Counted from the stretch's first letter, positions 42,373-53,303 are shown. The stretch: DNA of 64,000 nt from Neoarius graeffei (GCF_027579695.1 NC_083571.1:92632186-92696185); one strand, 5' to 3'. Numbers and translations are program-made. The notes: generated from the sequence alone by a model not told the origin.

Positions 42373-42728
42373 GCGTTCTTGATTTGCCAGATGAAATAAT
42401 CTTGAAGATTATGAAGCACCTACCGCTCTCGGCAGTGTTCCATAGCTTGTCGAGTACCTGCAAAAGGCTGCTGCAGCTATCTCACATGGATGTGTTATGG
42501 AAATGTTTCACGTTAGAAGATACAGGACGTCCTCATTTCTACACCATCCATAGTTTTAAGAGCATTTTTGAGAGGTACTGTACTCATTTTCACCATCTTT
42601 ATTTTAACGACAATTTTGAACAACATTTCACCTTTCAGTTTAGTAAATTCAATCTTACACAAAGTGGTCAAGCTGCCAGTGTAGCTGCTGTAGTTGCAAA
42701 TTATGAGTATTTCATCTTGTGTGAATAA
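42373..42728 (+). pseudogene. F-box domain exon inside a transposon
   Basis: The frame begins after a pyrimidine-rich stretch and AG at 42371-42372, without an ATG, as an internal exon would. It reads VLDLPDEIILKIMKHLPLSA, then VFHSLSSTCKRLLQLSHMD and VLWKCFTLEDTG. This matches the F-box pattern: LPDEI, a hydrophobic helix, the CKR core and the LWK turn. F-boxes bind Skp1 in SCF ubiquitin ligases. A following KSIFERYCTHFHHLYFND may be the start of a leucine-rich repeat. It ends at TAA 42726-42728 after duplicated transposon-derived codons. Confidence 0.65.
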
Positions 42729-42736
42729 TTCACCAT

Positions 42737-42897
42737 GTTGGGGGTGTTGTGGCTCAGTTGACTAAGGCGCCATACTATAAATCCGGGGACCTGGGTTCGT
42801 TTCCAATCCCCCCCCCCCCTCCTGCTCATTTCCTCTCTCTACACTGTTCTATCCAATAAAGGTGAAAAAAGCCCCCCAAAAATCTTTAAATAATAAT
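42737..42897 (+). mobile_element. tRNA-derived SINE, family 2, with target duplication
   Basis: The same family as 18557: head GTGGCTCAGTTGACTAAGGC, B box GGGTTCGTTTCC and TATCCAATAAAGGTG near the tail. It is flanked by AATAATTCACCATG (before) and AATAATTCGCCATG (after), a duplication of about 14 bp. Confidence 0.88.
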
Positions 42898-43751
42898 AAT
42901 TCGCCATGTCAAAACAAGCGAAACCTTCTTTCAACTGCCAGTCATTGTGTGACCCCCCCCTCCCCTTTGAAAAATCCTCGCTACGCCCCGTCTTTCATCA
43001 TGACACAAAAAAACTGCGATAGCACCTTGTCTAACTCACAGCATTCATTATGCCACTAGAGAGTCGTTTATTTGTCTTTCTGCTGCCCATTTCTTAAACA
43101 CGGAAAGCCAAAAGTTTGTACTTTTTTTTGGTATTTTCATTTTCGTTTGCAGCTTTCAATTGGTTTATCATTTCTTCAGCAAATATAGCGAAACGCGGCA
43201 TTGCTGAGTCAGCAGAGTCAGCCATTTTGTTGACAAAATTTGCTAATTTTTGTAACAGTAACCAAGCATCGAACTAGCCAATAGCATTTCAGAAATACGG
43301 CCCCGTGTTAAGGAAAAAAGCCCTCCTTGATTGGTCAATCAGAATTGAGTAATTTGGCCCTATGTATTATAACATCATTAATATGCAGAGGTGGACAAAG
43401 TACCCAACTTAAGTCAAAGTACAGATCTGAATAGTTGGATTATGTTTATAAAATATATCTGTGAATTTTTGAATAGTTAAAGGGATCCCTGACTGCAAAA
43501 GAGAGAGAGAGAGAGAGAGAGAGACCCTGCTATACGTAGGTCACTATAGAATACAACGCATTAGTTTGTTAAACTGGAAAAGATTATGGTCAATTAGTCT
43601 AAAATTCCAGTCATATTGGACCATGTGCACTATCTATGGAAGCCCGTTTCCACCACTTGAAAAATTGAAGTCACATAGTATGTCATAATGATGAGAGCAT
43701 ATCTCATAAAGATGACTTTCTCGTAATTACTTGTCATAATAATGACTTATT

Positions 43752-44666
43752 CTATGGTGGTGCAATGGTTAGCACTGCTGCCTCACAGCAAGAACGTTCT
43801 GGGTTTGAGCCCAGCAGCCGGCAAGAGCCTTTCTGTGTGGAGTTTGCATGTTCTCCCCGTGTCTGCATGGGTTTCCTCCGGGTGCTCCGGTTTCCCCCAC
43901 AGTCCAAAGACATGCAGGTTAGGCTAATTGGTGGCTCTAAATTGACTGTAGGTGTGAATGTGAGTGTGAATGGTTGTCAGTTACCTCTTTTCCACCAAAT
44001 CAGTTCGGGGCTGGTGCTGGTTCACAACTCGTTCAACTTGCGAGCCAGCTGAGAACCAGTTTGCTTTTCCATCGCTCGCGGTGCTAAGGGAAGCCACGTC
44101 ATTACGTCGCTGTATATGTCAGTTACGTCGTTGTATACGTCATTACGTCGCTGTATACGTCAGTTACGTCGCTACGTTTGCATAAACCTTGGCGCGAACA
44201 TCGAAGCAAAAGCAACACGGAAGAAGCAGCAGCAACAACAGCAACAACAATAATAATAATGGATGACTTCGCGTTTGTACAGCTGCTGCTTCTCGTCGCT
44301 TAAAAATGGCGATCTTTCGCGGTCTTGTTATTGTTGTTGGTCTTAACAATTCTGCCCCCCAGCTGACATAAGTGGTTCTTTCCTCTGGCCCAGCAGAGAG
44401 TTGGTGCTAGCCTGGAACCGGTTTTTCTGGCCCCAGAGCCAGTTCTTTGTCAGCGGAAACAGAAATCCGGTTCCAAACTAAGCACTGGCCCCGAACCAGC
44501 CCTGGAACTGCTTTGGTGGAAAAGGGGCATGTGTCTTTGTGTCAGCCCTGCGATGACCTGGCGACTTGTCCAGGGTGTGCCCTGCCTCTCGCCCATAGTC
44601 AGCTGGAACAGGCTCCAGCTTGCCTGTGACCCTGTAGGACAGGATAAGCGGCTACAGATAATAGAT
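43752..44666 (+). mobile_element. tRNA-headed SINE (type A) split by a TIR MITE
   Basis: SINE head and body at 43752-43979 and tail at 44529-44666 (GCGATGACCTGGCGACTTGT). Between them is a compact copy of the CCCCTTTTCCACCAAA element. Confidence 0.88.
43980..44528. mobile_element. Compact TIR MITE, CTTTTCCACCAAATCAG ends
   Basis: About 548 bp with the same ends and internal text (TTGGCGCGAACATCGAAGCA, TTGTTATTGTTGTTGGTC) as the element at 19020-23790, but without that element's cargo. It gives the undisturbed sequence for that site. Confidence 0.88.
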
Positions 44667-44952
44667 AGATCTGTGAATTTTTGAATAGTTAAATGAATCC
44701 TTGACTGCAAAAGAGAGAGAGACCCTGCTATAGGTCACTATAGAATACAATGCATTAGTTTGTTAAACTGAAAAAGATTATGGTCAATTAAGGCCAATTA
44801 GTCTAAAATTCCAGTCATATTGGACCATGTGCACTATCTATGGAAGCCCGTTTCCACCACTTGAAAAAATGAAGACACATAGTATGTCATAATGATGAGA
44901 GCATATCTCATAAAGATGATTTTGTCATAATTACTTGTCATAATAATGACTT

Positions 44953-45328
44953 AGGCGGCACGGTGGTGTAGTGGTTAGCGCTGTCGCCTCACAGCAAGAA
45001 GGTCCTGGGTTCGAGCCCCATGGCCGGCGAGGGCCTTTCTGTGCGGAGTTTGCATGTTCTCCCCGTGTCCGCGTGGGTTTCCTCCGGGTGCTCCGGTTTC
45101 CCCCACAGTCCAAAAACATGCAGGTTAGGTTAACTGGTGACTCTAAATTGACCGTAGGTGTGAATGTGAGTGTGAATGGTGGTCTGTGTCTATGTGTCAG
45201 CCCTGTGATGACCTGGCGACTTGTCCAGGGTGTACCCCGCCTTTCGCCCATAGTCAGCTGGGATAGGCTCCAGCTTGCCTGCGACCCTGTAGAAGGATAA
45301 AGCGGCTAGAGATAATGAGATGAGATGA
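44953..45328 (+). mobile_element. tRNA-headed SINE (type A), complete
   Basis: The clearest full copy: head GGCGGCACGGTGGTGTAGTG, B box GGGTTCGAGCCC and tail GCGGCTAGAGATAATGAGAT. It is followed by a repeat of the pre-insertion text TAATGACTTATTCTATGGTG, so TAATGACTTA may be its target duplication. Confidence 0.92.
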
Positions 45329-45331
45329 ATA

Positions 45332-45706
45332 ATGACTTATTCTATGGTGGTGCAATGGTTAGCACTGCTGCCTCACAGCAAGAACGTTCTGGGTTCGAGC
45401 CCAGTGGTGTATGGGGGCCTTTCTGTGTGGAGTTTGCATGTTGTCTGTGTGGTTTTCCTCCAGGAGCTCCAGTTTCCCTGACAGTCCAAAGACACACAGT
45501 TAGGTTAACTGGCTACTCCAAATTGCTAAATTGTCCATAGGTGTGAATGGTTGTTTCCCAAGCCCAGAAATGGGAGGGTTGTGGCAGGACGGGCAGCTGG
45601 CGTAAAACTATGCTCCAATTAGTATGACATGTGGATCAGTAGGGTCCACATGGGAGTAACTCCACACATGTAAGTGGTAAAAGCTGGAAGGAGTGAGTGA
45701 GTGACA
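45332..45706 (+). mobile_element. tRNA-headed SINE with tail type C
   Basis: Same kind of head (GGTGGTGCAATGGTTAGCAC, B box GGGTTCGAGCCC) but a different tail: GGGTTGTGGCAGGACGGGCA, then TATGCTCCAATTAGTATGAC. It ends in a (TGAG)n run at 45692-45706. An inverted relative is at 50679-51068. Confidence 0.85.
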
Positions 45707-46325
45707 GAGGTGGACAAAGTACCCAACTTCATTACTTAAGTCAAAGTACAGATCCCACTGGTCAAATGTTACTCCGATACAAGTGAAAGTGCTCCAGTCA
45801 AATTTTTACTTAAGTTAAAGTACTGAAGTACTTGCTTTTAAAAGTACTTAAGTATTAAAAGTACATTTTCTGTCAACGCATCGTTGTATTATTGCCACAA
45901 CGCTTACAAAACCTAATGCTGTTACCAAAGACAGAAATGTGAATTCACAAAATGAATGCATGCTGTGCCATCATGGTGGATTAATGTTAAGCTAGCTAGT
46001 CAGTGAAGCTCCATCTGACAGGCTAGCAAACTCTTTTCAAACTCAAAATCATATTGGGTAGCTAACGCTACTAGAAAAGAAAGATTTCTACATTCTGTTT
46101 ATTTGGCAAGATTATGCTAAAACATATTTCTGAAAGCACTTCAGATAAGTTAACGTTATTCATGTTAGCGTAACTCCGTTTTTACATGCTAACTAACAGT
46201 GTCCAGGTTAACTAGCTATGTGTTAACGTTAGCCGTGGACAAGGCTACGGCAACTTGGCGGGCAAATCCATAGAAAGTCATTTGACTAACCAGACTGCAT
46301 AGCTATTGCAATGTTATCGCTAGCT

Positions 46326-46535
46326 CTAAAAGCACAGACAACTTTGTTGCAAGCTTTCTCTTGGAATAAAACGTTTATATCCCTCAATATGCTTCTGCAG
46401 GTTGGATGGCGAGTTTTTGTGATTGTTTTTGTGAGTTTTCGGCAAACAAAGCAAACATTTAAAACGAAACGAATCTTTAATCCTTTCAGAAAACTGAAAC
46501 ATGGGTTCTAGGTATGGCCATGGGTGTGTGTGCAT
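46326..46535 (-). pseudogene. BED-like zinc finger exon of the hAT element
   Basis: Minus-strand frame with HPWPYLEPMFQFSERIKDSF, RFKCLLCLPKTHKNNHKNSP and SNLQKHIE. The aromatic start, CxxC and final H pattern with SPSNLQKH is that of BED fingers at the N terminus of hAT transposases. The counterpart at 49819-50016 is on the plus strand. Confidence 0.75.
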
Positions 46536-46637
46536 TCCCCAGAAGAACCGCCTCCTTCCATTCTGCCATCAACTGATCGTGTTCAAATAATGCTGCAGAG
46601 AAATCACTGAACTTGATTTTATCCAGTCTATGGACGT

Positions 46638-46976
46638 CAAAGTCCTTCCCATGCCTTACAGTACCTGGTATTCCTAGGCAGTCTCCCACTCAAGTACTAA
46701 CCAGGCCCATCCTGTATGTGGCGCATCGGGCGGCGCCGATCTCCGTTTCCATAGCCCTCGGCCTCTCGCCTATTACATAGCTAGGGTTACAGTGGGGGGC
46801 TAGTCCTCTGGTAACCACGAGAGTTTGACTCCCACTCACATCTGTATTGCAGCGTGCCTTGCCAGATGGTAGTAGGTACCATTTTTATGATGGTCTTTGG
46901 TATGACCCGACCGTGAATAGAACTCACGATCTCCCGATCGAGAGGCGGACACGCTACCACTAGGCCACTAGTCGGT
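46638..46976 (-). mobile_element. SINE with tRNA-like head and 5S rRNA-like part
   Basis: Read on the minus strand, it starts with GTGGCCTAGTGGTAGCGTGT (tRNA-like A box), then GTGAGTTCTATTCAC (B-box region) and GGTCATACCAAAGACC. It ends with GGGCCTGGTTAGTACTTGAG plus TGGGAGACTGCCTAGGAATA, which matches the 3' half of 5S rRNA. The 13-bp duplication AGTCTATGGACGT flanks it (46625-46637 and 46977-46989). The inverted hAT copy has an empty site near 49760. Confidence 0.85.
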
Positions 46977-47286
46977 AGTCTATGGACGTGATGTGACCCT
47001 AGTGATTACTGATAGGCTGTCTTAGTGTCTCCTGCGAAAAAACCAATCACATTTTAGAAAAGAAAAAACCCATCCACCTTCAAAGCTGCTTCATAGTAAC
47101 GAGCAACGAGGACTTTGACAGAAATGTACTGGAGTGAAAAGTACGATATTTGCCTTTCAAATGTAGTGAAGTTAAAGTCATAAGTTTAAAAAAAATACTC
47201 AAGTAAAGTACAGATACTCAAAAAGTGTACTTAAGTACAGTACTCAAGTAAATGTACTTCGTTACTGTCCACCTTTGTTAATATGC

Positions 47287-48349
47287 AATTATTATACCCA
47301 TAATAGGTGTCATTTGTAGCACACAACCTTTTAACTCAGGTCAAAAGCATGGTTCATACATTAGATACCCATTTAACCCTAAAAGGACCTAAACTACTGA
47401 GTGGGATCAGTTCGAACCTCAGAGGTGGTGTGGCGTGCTGCTCAGTCTGTTCAACTGACATCACTTTTTGCTTTTAGGAGTTTGTTACTCTATAGATTCT
47501 TTATCTAAAAGTATGTTTGTTTCAAGATTGATGAAAAAAGTGTTTAACAAGGTGACTGAGTTTCTGTTGGGGTCCCATAACTCTGTTGCAAAAATATTTC
47601 AGCAAGTTAGTCGCTTCTTTGTGTGTCTACCTTTGCCTTTCTGTATGTTTGCATGCTTGTCTCAGCCATAATTAAGCATATAACTCTTTCTTACAAATTG
47701 TAGATAACTAGCGAACCTGTTAGTTATAGAGTTACTGAAATGTCTGATGCTTATCTGTCCATGCACTCTCCATACACAACCGCATACAGTACCACAACAG
47801 ATTCCTCATCCTTGCACCTATCCTGTAAATGTGCTTTGTGCTAATATGCTAATGCTTAATAACAATGTGTCCACATACCAACTTTTCAATAAAAAGCTGG
47901 GATAAGTGATTCCTTATTTGAATAAAAGATTTTATAAGACAAAATTTGAAACCTCTACGTCAAATATAATATTTTGAATTAGAAGTATCATTCGTTTTTT
48001 TTACTTATTCATTAATATAGAATATCAAATGATGACGAGTTCATTGCATCATGAACATGTGGACACATTTGAAGGTAGCTTAATATGCATGCTCTTAGAA
48101 AATGCTCATTCTGCTTTATTTCTGATCATAATAGGTGTTACCAATAACTGCTTTTATCTTCGTGTTTTGTGTTTGAATCCTTAGCCAAAGTGTTACTTCT
48201 TGATGTAGTTTGGACATAAAAAACCCCAGAAACTGCTAGCAGCTTAGTAATAAACGTATCACAGAAATTTCTGAAATGAGAGATTGTGAGCTGAGTTCCG
48301 GAATGTAGATAAGCTGGAAATATTCTCAAGTTCTGTAGCAATAGTGTAT
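47287..48349. other. AT-rich sequence, nothing recognised
   Basis: No inverted ends, SINE or LINE segments, or convincing frame. It is possibly old unique intergenic DNA. Confidence 0.45.
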
Positions 48350-49382
48350 TTCTGGCTTTTTTATGTTCTCTATGTACTTAAATGTCTCATTTTAAACTTA
48401 ATTTGATAATATTATGTAAATATATGATTTATTTTCACATAAAGTTAGTAAACGGGTCATTTAAAAAAATACAGATATTATAATGGACTTAAGTGATACG
48501 GATATATGTTTTTTTATGTTTTTACATGCGATATTTAGCATTTCCTTTTTTTTGGTGAAAATGGTGATTGCTGACATTACAACAAGTAAAAATAATTTGT
48601 TTGGGATATAAATAAAGGGTTAATACTGAGAAACCAGACTTGGCAAATTTTGCAAAGTAGGTTACATATGTTCCCTGACTAATAGTTATGGAAACCTGTT
48701 TCCAGAAGGTTTCACAATAATCACTTGATATCTCATAATAACGAGAGTTTTCTCATAATTATGACTTTCTATCATATAATACTGAGATCTTATCTCCTAA
48801 CAATGACTTAGTATCTCATAATTATGACGTGATATCTCATAATAATGACGTATTTGGCTACAATTATGACTTACTCTATCATGAGAATATTTCTCATAAT
48901 TATGACTATCTTGTAACTTATGTTCACATAATAGTTAGATATTGAGTCTTCTTCTTTTGGCTGCTCCTGATTAGGGGTCACCACAGCGGCTCTTTCGTCT
49001 CCATTGCTCCCTGTCTTCCTCACCCTTCTCTACCACACCTGCCACTTTCATGTCCTCTTTCACCACATCCATGTATCTCCTCTTTGGCCTTCCTTGTTTT
49101 CGTGTGCCTGGCAGCTCCATCCTCAACATTCTCCTTCCAACATGCTCCGCATCTCTTCTCAGGATGTGCCCATACCATCTTAGTCCCAGCTCTCTTAGCT
49201 TAATTCCCAAGCTCTCCACATGTGCCGTCCCTCTAATGTGCTCACTCCTTATCCTGTCCAACTTCCCATTGCAAACCTTAACTTCCTCAACTCTGCCACC
49301 TCCAACTTTGCCTCCTGTCTCTTCATTAAGGGTACGGTCTCCAATCCGTACATCACAGCTGGTCTCACTACTGACTTATACT
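48350..49382 (-). mobile_element. Second RTE-type LINE copy, 5'-truncated
   Basis: Colinear with 34210-38118 but lacking the three insertions there. The frame at 48971-49261 (MDRIRSEHIRGTAHVESLGI, GRPKRRYMDVVKEDM) is the C-terminal segment. The 3' UTR, with many TCATAAT words at 48725-48935, runs to 48350. I did not find its target duplication. Confidence 0.85.
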
Positions 49383-49458
49383 AACATGCGGAGATATTGA
49401 GTCATATTTTTGAGAAAATGTTCTCATTATTATAATAAGTCATTACTCGTTCACTCAC

Positions 49459-50670
49459 CAGAGGTGGACAGTAACAAAGTACATTTACTTGAGTACTGTA
49501 CTTAAGTACACTTTTTTACTATCTGTACTTTACTTGAGTATTATTCTTTTTGGAAACTTATGACTTTAACTTCACTACATTTGAAAGGCAAATATAGTAC
49601 TTTTTACTCCACTACATTTCTATCAAGGTCCTCGTTACTCGTTACTATGAAGCGGCTTTGAAAGTGGATGTTCTTTTCTTTTCTAAAACATGATTGGGTT
49701 TTTTTCCGCAGGTGACACTGAGACAGACTATCAATAATCACTAGGGTCACATCACGTCCATCGACTGTATAAAATCAAGTTCAATTATTTCTCAGCAGCA
49801 TTATTTGAACACGATCAGTTGATGGCAGAATGGAAGGAGGCGGTTCTTCTGGAGAATGCGCACACACACCCATGGCCATACCTAGAACCCATGTTTCAGT
49901 TTTCTGAAAGGATTAAAGATACGTTTCATTTTAAATGTTTGCTTTGTTTGCCGAAAATTAACAACATCACAGCCTACAAAAACTCGCCATCCAACTTGCA
50001 GAAGCATATTGAGTGATATAAACATTTTATTCCAAGAGAAAGCTTGCAAGGCAGTTGTCTGTGCTTTTAGAGCTATGCAGTCTGGTTAATCAAATGACTT
50101 TCTATGGATTTGCCCGCCAAGTTGCCGTAGCCTTGTCCACGGCTAACGTTAACACATAGCTAGTTAACTTGGACACTGTTAGTTAGCATGTAAAAACGGA
50201 GTTACGCTAACATCAATAACGTTAACTTATCTGAAGTGCTTTCAGAAATATGTTTTAGCATAATCTTGCCAAATAAACAGAATGTAGAAATCTTTCTTTT
50301 CTAGTAGCGTTAGCTACCCAATATGATTTTGAGTTTGAAAAGAGTTTGCTAGCATGTCAGGTGGAGCTTCACTGACTAGCTAGCTTAATGTTAAACCACC
50401 ATGATGGCACAGCATGCGTTCATTTTGTGAATTCACATTTCTGTCTTTGGTAATGGCATTAGGTTTTGTAAGTGTTGTGGCAATAATACAACGATGCGTT
50501 GACAGAAAATATACTTTTAATACTTAAGTACTTTTAAAAGCCAGTACTTCAGTACTTTAACTTAAGTAAAAATTTGACTGGAGCACTTTCACTTGTATCG
50601 GAGTAACATTTGACCAGTGGGATCTGTACTTTGACTTAAGTAATGAAGTTGGGTACTTTGTCCACCTCTG
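49459..50670 (+). mobile_element. hAT element, 1212 bp, inverted relative of 45707-47278
   Basis: Ends CAGAGGTGGACAGTAAC and TTTGTCCACCTCTG, with the 8-bp flank TCACTCAC on both sides (49451-49458 and 50671-50678). The latter is in a (TCAC)n tract, so that duplication is less conclusive. It contains the BED-like frame at 49819-50016 (FHFKCLLCLPKINNI, SPSNLQKHIE). Confidence 0.85.
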
Positions 50671-50678
50671 TCACTCAC

Positions 50679-51299
50679 TCACTCACTCACTCACTCACTC
50701 ACTCACTCACTCACTTCTTCCAGCTTTTACCACTTACATGTGTGGAGTTACTCCCAATGTGGACCCTACTGATCCACATGTCATACTAGTTGGAGCATAG
50801 TTTTACGTCGGCTGCCTGTCCTGCCACAACCCTCCTATTTCTGGGCTTGGGAAACAACCATTCACACCTATGGACAATTTAGCAATTTGGAGTAGCCAGT
50901 TAACCTAACTGTATGTCTTTGGACTGTCAGGGAAACTGGAGCTCCTGGAGGAAAACCACACAGACAACATGCAAACTCCACACAGAGAGGCCCCCATACA
51001 CCACTGGGTTCGAACCCAGAACGTTCTTGCTGTGAGGCAGCAGTGCTAACCATTGCACCACCATAGAATAAGTCATTATTATGACAAGTAATTATGACAA
51101 AATCATCTTTATGAGATATGCTCTCATTATTATGACATACTATGTGACTTCATTTTTTCAAGTGGTGGAAACGGGCTTCCATAGATAGTGCACATGGTCC
51201 AATATGACTGGAATTTTAGACTAATTGGCCTTAATTGACCATAATCTTTTCCAGTTTAACAAACTAATGCGTTGTATTCTATAGTGACCCATAGCAGAG

Positions 51300-51330
<31 letters not shown>

Positions 51331-51410
51331 CAGTCAGGGATCCCATTAACTATTAAAAAATTCACAGATATATTTTATAAACATAATCCAACTATTCAGT
51401 TATATTAATC
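50679..51410 (-). mobile_element. Inverted SINE type C plus flanking repeat
   Basis: (TCAC)n at 50671-50714, then a type C SINE on the minus strand (head ends at about 51065). Then comes sequence to 51410 that is the inverse complement of 43428-43752, including a (CT)n tract at 51299-51325. Confidence 0.85.
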
Positions 51411-51469
51411 TCATTATTTAAATGTGTGCAATAATATTTTTGATATTTTCTGAAGCACTAGAGCTTTTT

Positions 51470-51790
51470 CTTCGTGTGGCACAATGGTGCAGTGTTTAGC
51501 ACTGTTGCCTCACAGCAAGAAGGTTCTGGGTTTGAGCCCAGTGGCTGATGAGGGCCATTCTTTGTAGAGTATGCATGTTTTCCCCGTGTCTGTGTGGGTT
51601 TCCTCTGGGTGCTCTGGTTTCCCCCACAGTCCAAAGACATGCAGTTAGGTTAATTGGCTACTCTAAGTTGTCCATAGGTTGTTTCCCATGCCTGGAAATG
51701 GGACGGTTGCGGCAGGAAGGGCATCCGGTGTAAAAGTGTGCTCCAATTAACATGACATGTGGATCAACAGGGAGCAACCAAACTTGCATA
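51470..51790 (+). mobile_element. tRNA-headed SINE (type C)
   Basis: Head TGGCACAATGGTGCAGTGTT, B-box region GGGTTTGAGCCC and tail GGTTGCGGCAGGAAGGGCAT with TGTGCTCCAATTAACATGAC. The B box has lost its C (TTTGAG). Confidence 0.85.
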
Positions 51791-51934
51791 AGTTGGAAAA
51801 GCTGGACTGCTTGTTCTTCCTGAACTTGACACTCACAAAACACATTGTTTATTCAAAGTATAATTCAATCAAAGTTGACATTATTTTTTGGCCTATTTGT
51901 TTTGGGGTTATTTAACTCATGTAATTCAAATCCA

Positions 51935-52973
51935 TCCATTATCTGTAACCGCTTATCCTGTTCTACAGGGTCGCAGGCAAGCTGGAGCCTGTTCCAGCTG
52001 ACTATGGGTGAGAGGCGGGGTACACCCTGGGCAAGTCGCCAGATCATCGCAGGTTCTGACACATATGCCGCTTTTCCACTACCAACGCGGCTGAGTCAGG
52101 CTGAGCCGTGCCGTGCTGAGTTGGGCTGAGTCGAGCTGAGTGGGGCTGTTGGAGTTGCATTTCGACTACAACCGCGCTGAACCGTGCTGGCTGGAAGTGG
52201 GTGGACACATTGGGTGGAGTTAGCGAAAGTGGGTGGATGTCACGTGATGTCGTTAGGCGGCGCAAACAGTGACATCAGTGATCTTTTAAGCGGTAGTTTC
52301 ACAACCCGGATAGTAAACAATAAACATGGAGTCGTTAGTGTTGCTGGTCTTGGTGCTGTGGCTTGTTGTCACCGACAACGCCAACAGATACTGGCAAGAG
52401 CGTATAGATGAGGCGAGGCGCATAAGGCTTCAGAAATTCTCGTAATTCGTAATTATTCTTCTTCTGGGTTTACGGTGTTTACAGATCCCAGCGTGCTCGC
52501 GGGGCGTGTGTGGGCATGTGAGGACACTCCTCAGTGTCCAATCAGTGCACAGGGGAGTGTCTGCTCACGCCCCTATCCCCACTCGGCTCGGTTTGGCTCG
52601 CTTCAGCCCCACTCCAAAACCGTGCGAGTTTTAGGGGCTAAGCAGGGCTGAAGCGAGCTGAGTCGTGCTGCTCTAAGGTAGTCGAAACGCGAGCCGTGTC
52701 GGGCTGAAGTGAGCTGAAGTGAGCTGAAGTGAGCTGAAAAAGGGTAGTGGAAAAGGGCCAATAGAGACAAACAACCATTCACACTCACATTCACACCTAT
52801 GGTCAATTTAGAGCCACCAATTAGCCTAGCCTGAATGTCTCCAGACTGTGGGGGAAACCGGAGAACCCAGAGGAAACCCACGCAGACACGGGGAGAACAT
52901 GCAAACTCCACACAGAAAGGCCCCTGTCAGCCACTGGGCTCAAACCCGGAACCTTCCTGCTGTGAGGCGACAG
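51935..52973 (-). mobile_element. tRNA-headed SINE (type A) split by a MITE
   Basis: Tail at 51935-52065 and body plus head at 52761-52973, both minus strand. CTGACACATAGAGACAAACA is restored when the MITE and one copy of its flanking ATA are ignored; compare 62702-62720. Confidence 0.88.
52066..52760. mobile_element. TGCCGCTTTTCCACTAC MITE (copy 5) with ATA duplication
   Basis: The best-defined copy: 695 bp, with ends TGCCGCTTTTCCACTAC and GTAGTGGAAAAGGGCCA, flanked by ATA at 52063-52065 and 52761-52763 inside a SINE. A 3-bp duplication fits Harbinger-like elements (a 2-bp TA reading is also possible). The small frame MESLVLLVLVLWLVVTDNAN starts at 52326. Three tandem GTGAGCTGAA decamers lie at 52708-52737. 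Confidence 0.9.
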
Positions 52974-53284
52974 TAATTGAAACGATTATGTAAATTAGTC
53001 TCATTACTTCGTCTAATAGCTGTAAAAGTACTGTAATAAATATAATAACTTTCATAATGGTGGATTGTGATTTCAAACAATGAAAAGAAAAAAAAGAAAG
53101 AAAAATAATCACAGAACCACTGGCTATGACTCATGGGCCCCTGGGGACCCCTGAACCACACTTTAAGTCCCAGGACAATTGCATTCCCAGGAACACTACA
53201 TAATCTTTTTACATGAATAGTAATCCATATTGTTCTATTTATAAAAGAGATCAAATAGTGCAAGAAATTTCATGATAGAGTGAA
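52974..53284. other. AT-rich sequence past the inferred transcript end
   Basis: No repeat or gene recognised. It lies between the last SINE and the candidate poly(A) site. Confidence 0.4.
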
Positions 53285-53303
53285 TTATAGAATGTAATAT
53301 CTC

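Larger units (their letters stand above)
41605..42990 (+). mobile_element. hAT-like element with an F-box exon
   Basis: Ends CAGGGGCGTAGCTGGG and CTCGCTACGCCCCG are inverse over about 11 bp. A frame at 41929 opens MSKQAKLSSFFRREE, like the first exon of ZMYM/hAT-type transposases. A stretch at 41852-41965 (GGTCAAGCTGCCAGTGTAGC) is partly repeated at 42667-42735 and 42898-42935. The second copy is split by a SINE. No clean 8-bp duplication was found. Confidence 0.6.
40724..43370. mobile_element. TIR element with TTATAATAYAYAGGGCCAAA ends
   Basis: The left word TTATAATATACAGGGCCAAA near 40724 and the right word TTTGGCCCTATGTATTATAA near 43351 are inverse complements. Between them are a SINE pair and a hAT-like element. 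Whether the two ends belong to one insertion is inferred. Confidence 0.5.
43386..47278 (-). mobile_element. Composite hAT element bounded by TTAATATG
   Basis: An 8-bp duplication, TTAATATG, lies at 43378-43385 and 47279-47286. The left end CAGAGGTGGACAAAGTACCC and right end GTTACTGTCCACCTTTG belong to one hAT family. The first 42 bp (43386-43427) are followed by a foreign SINE-rich block (43428-45706), and then the element's left end starts again at 45707. A BED-like zinc finger frame lies on the minus strand at 46326-46535. Confidence 0.75.

Noticed and set aside
46640-46705. 5S rRNA gene
   Set aside because: Only the 3' half is matched, it is joined to a tRNA-like SINE head and flanked by a target duplication, so it is part of a retroposon.
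46880-46970. tRNA gene on the minus strand
   Set aside because: It is the promoter head of the same SINE and lacks a paired acceptor stem.
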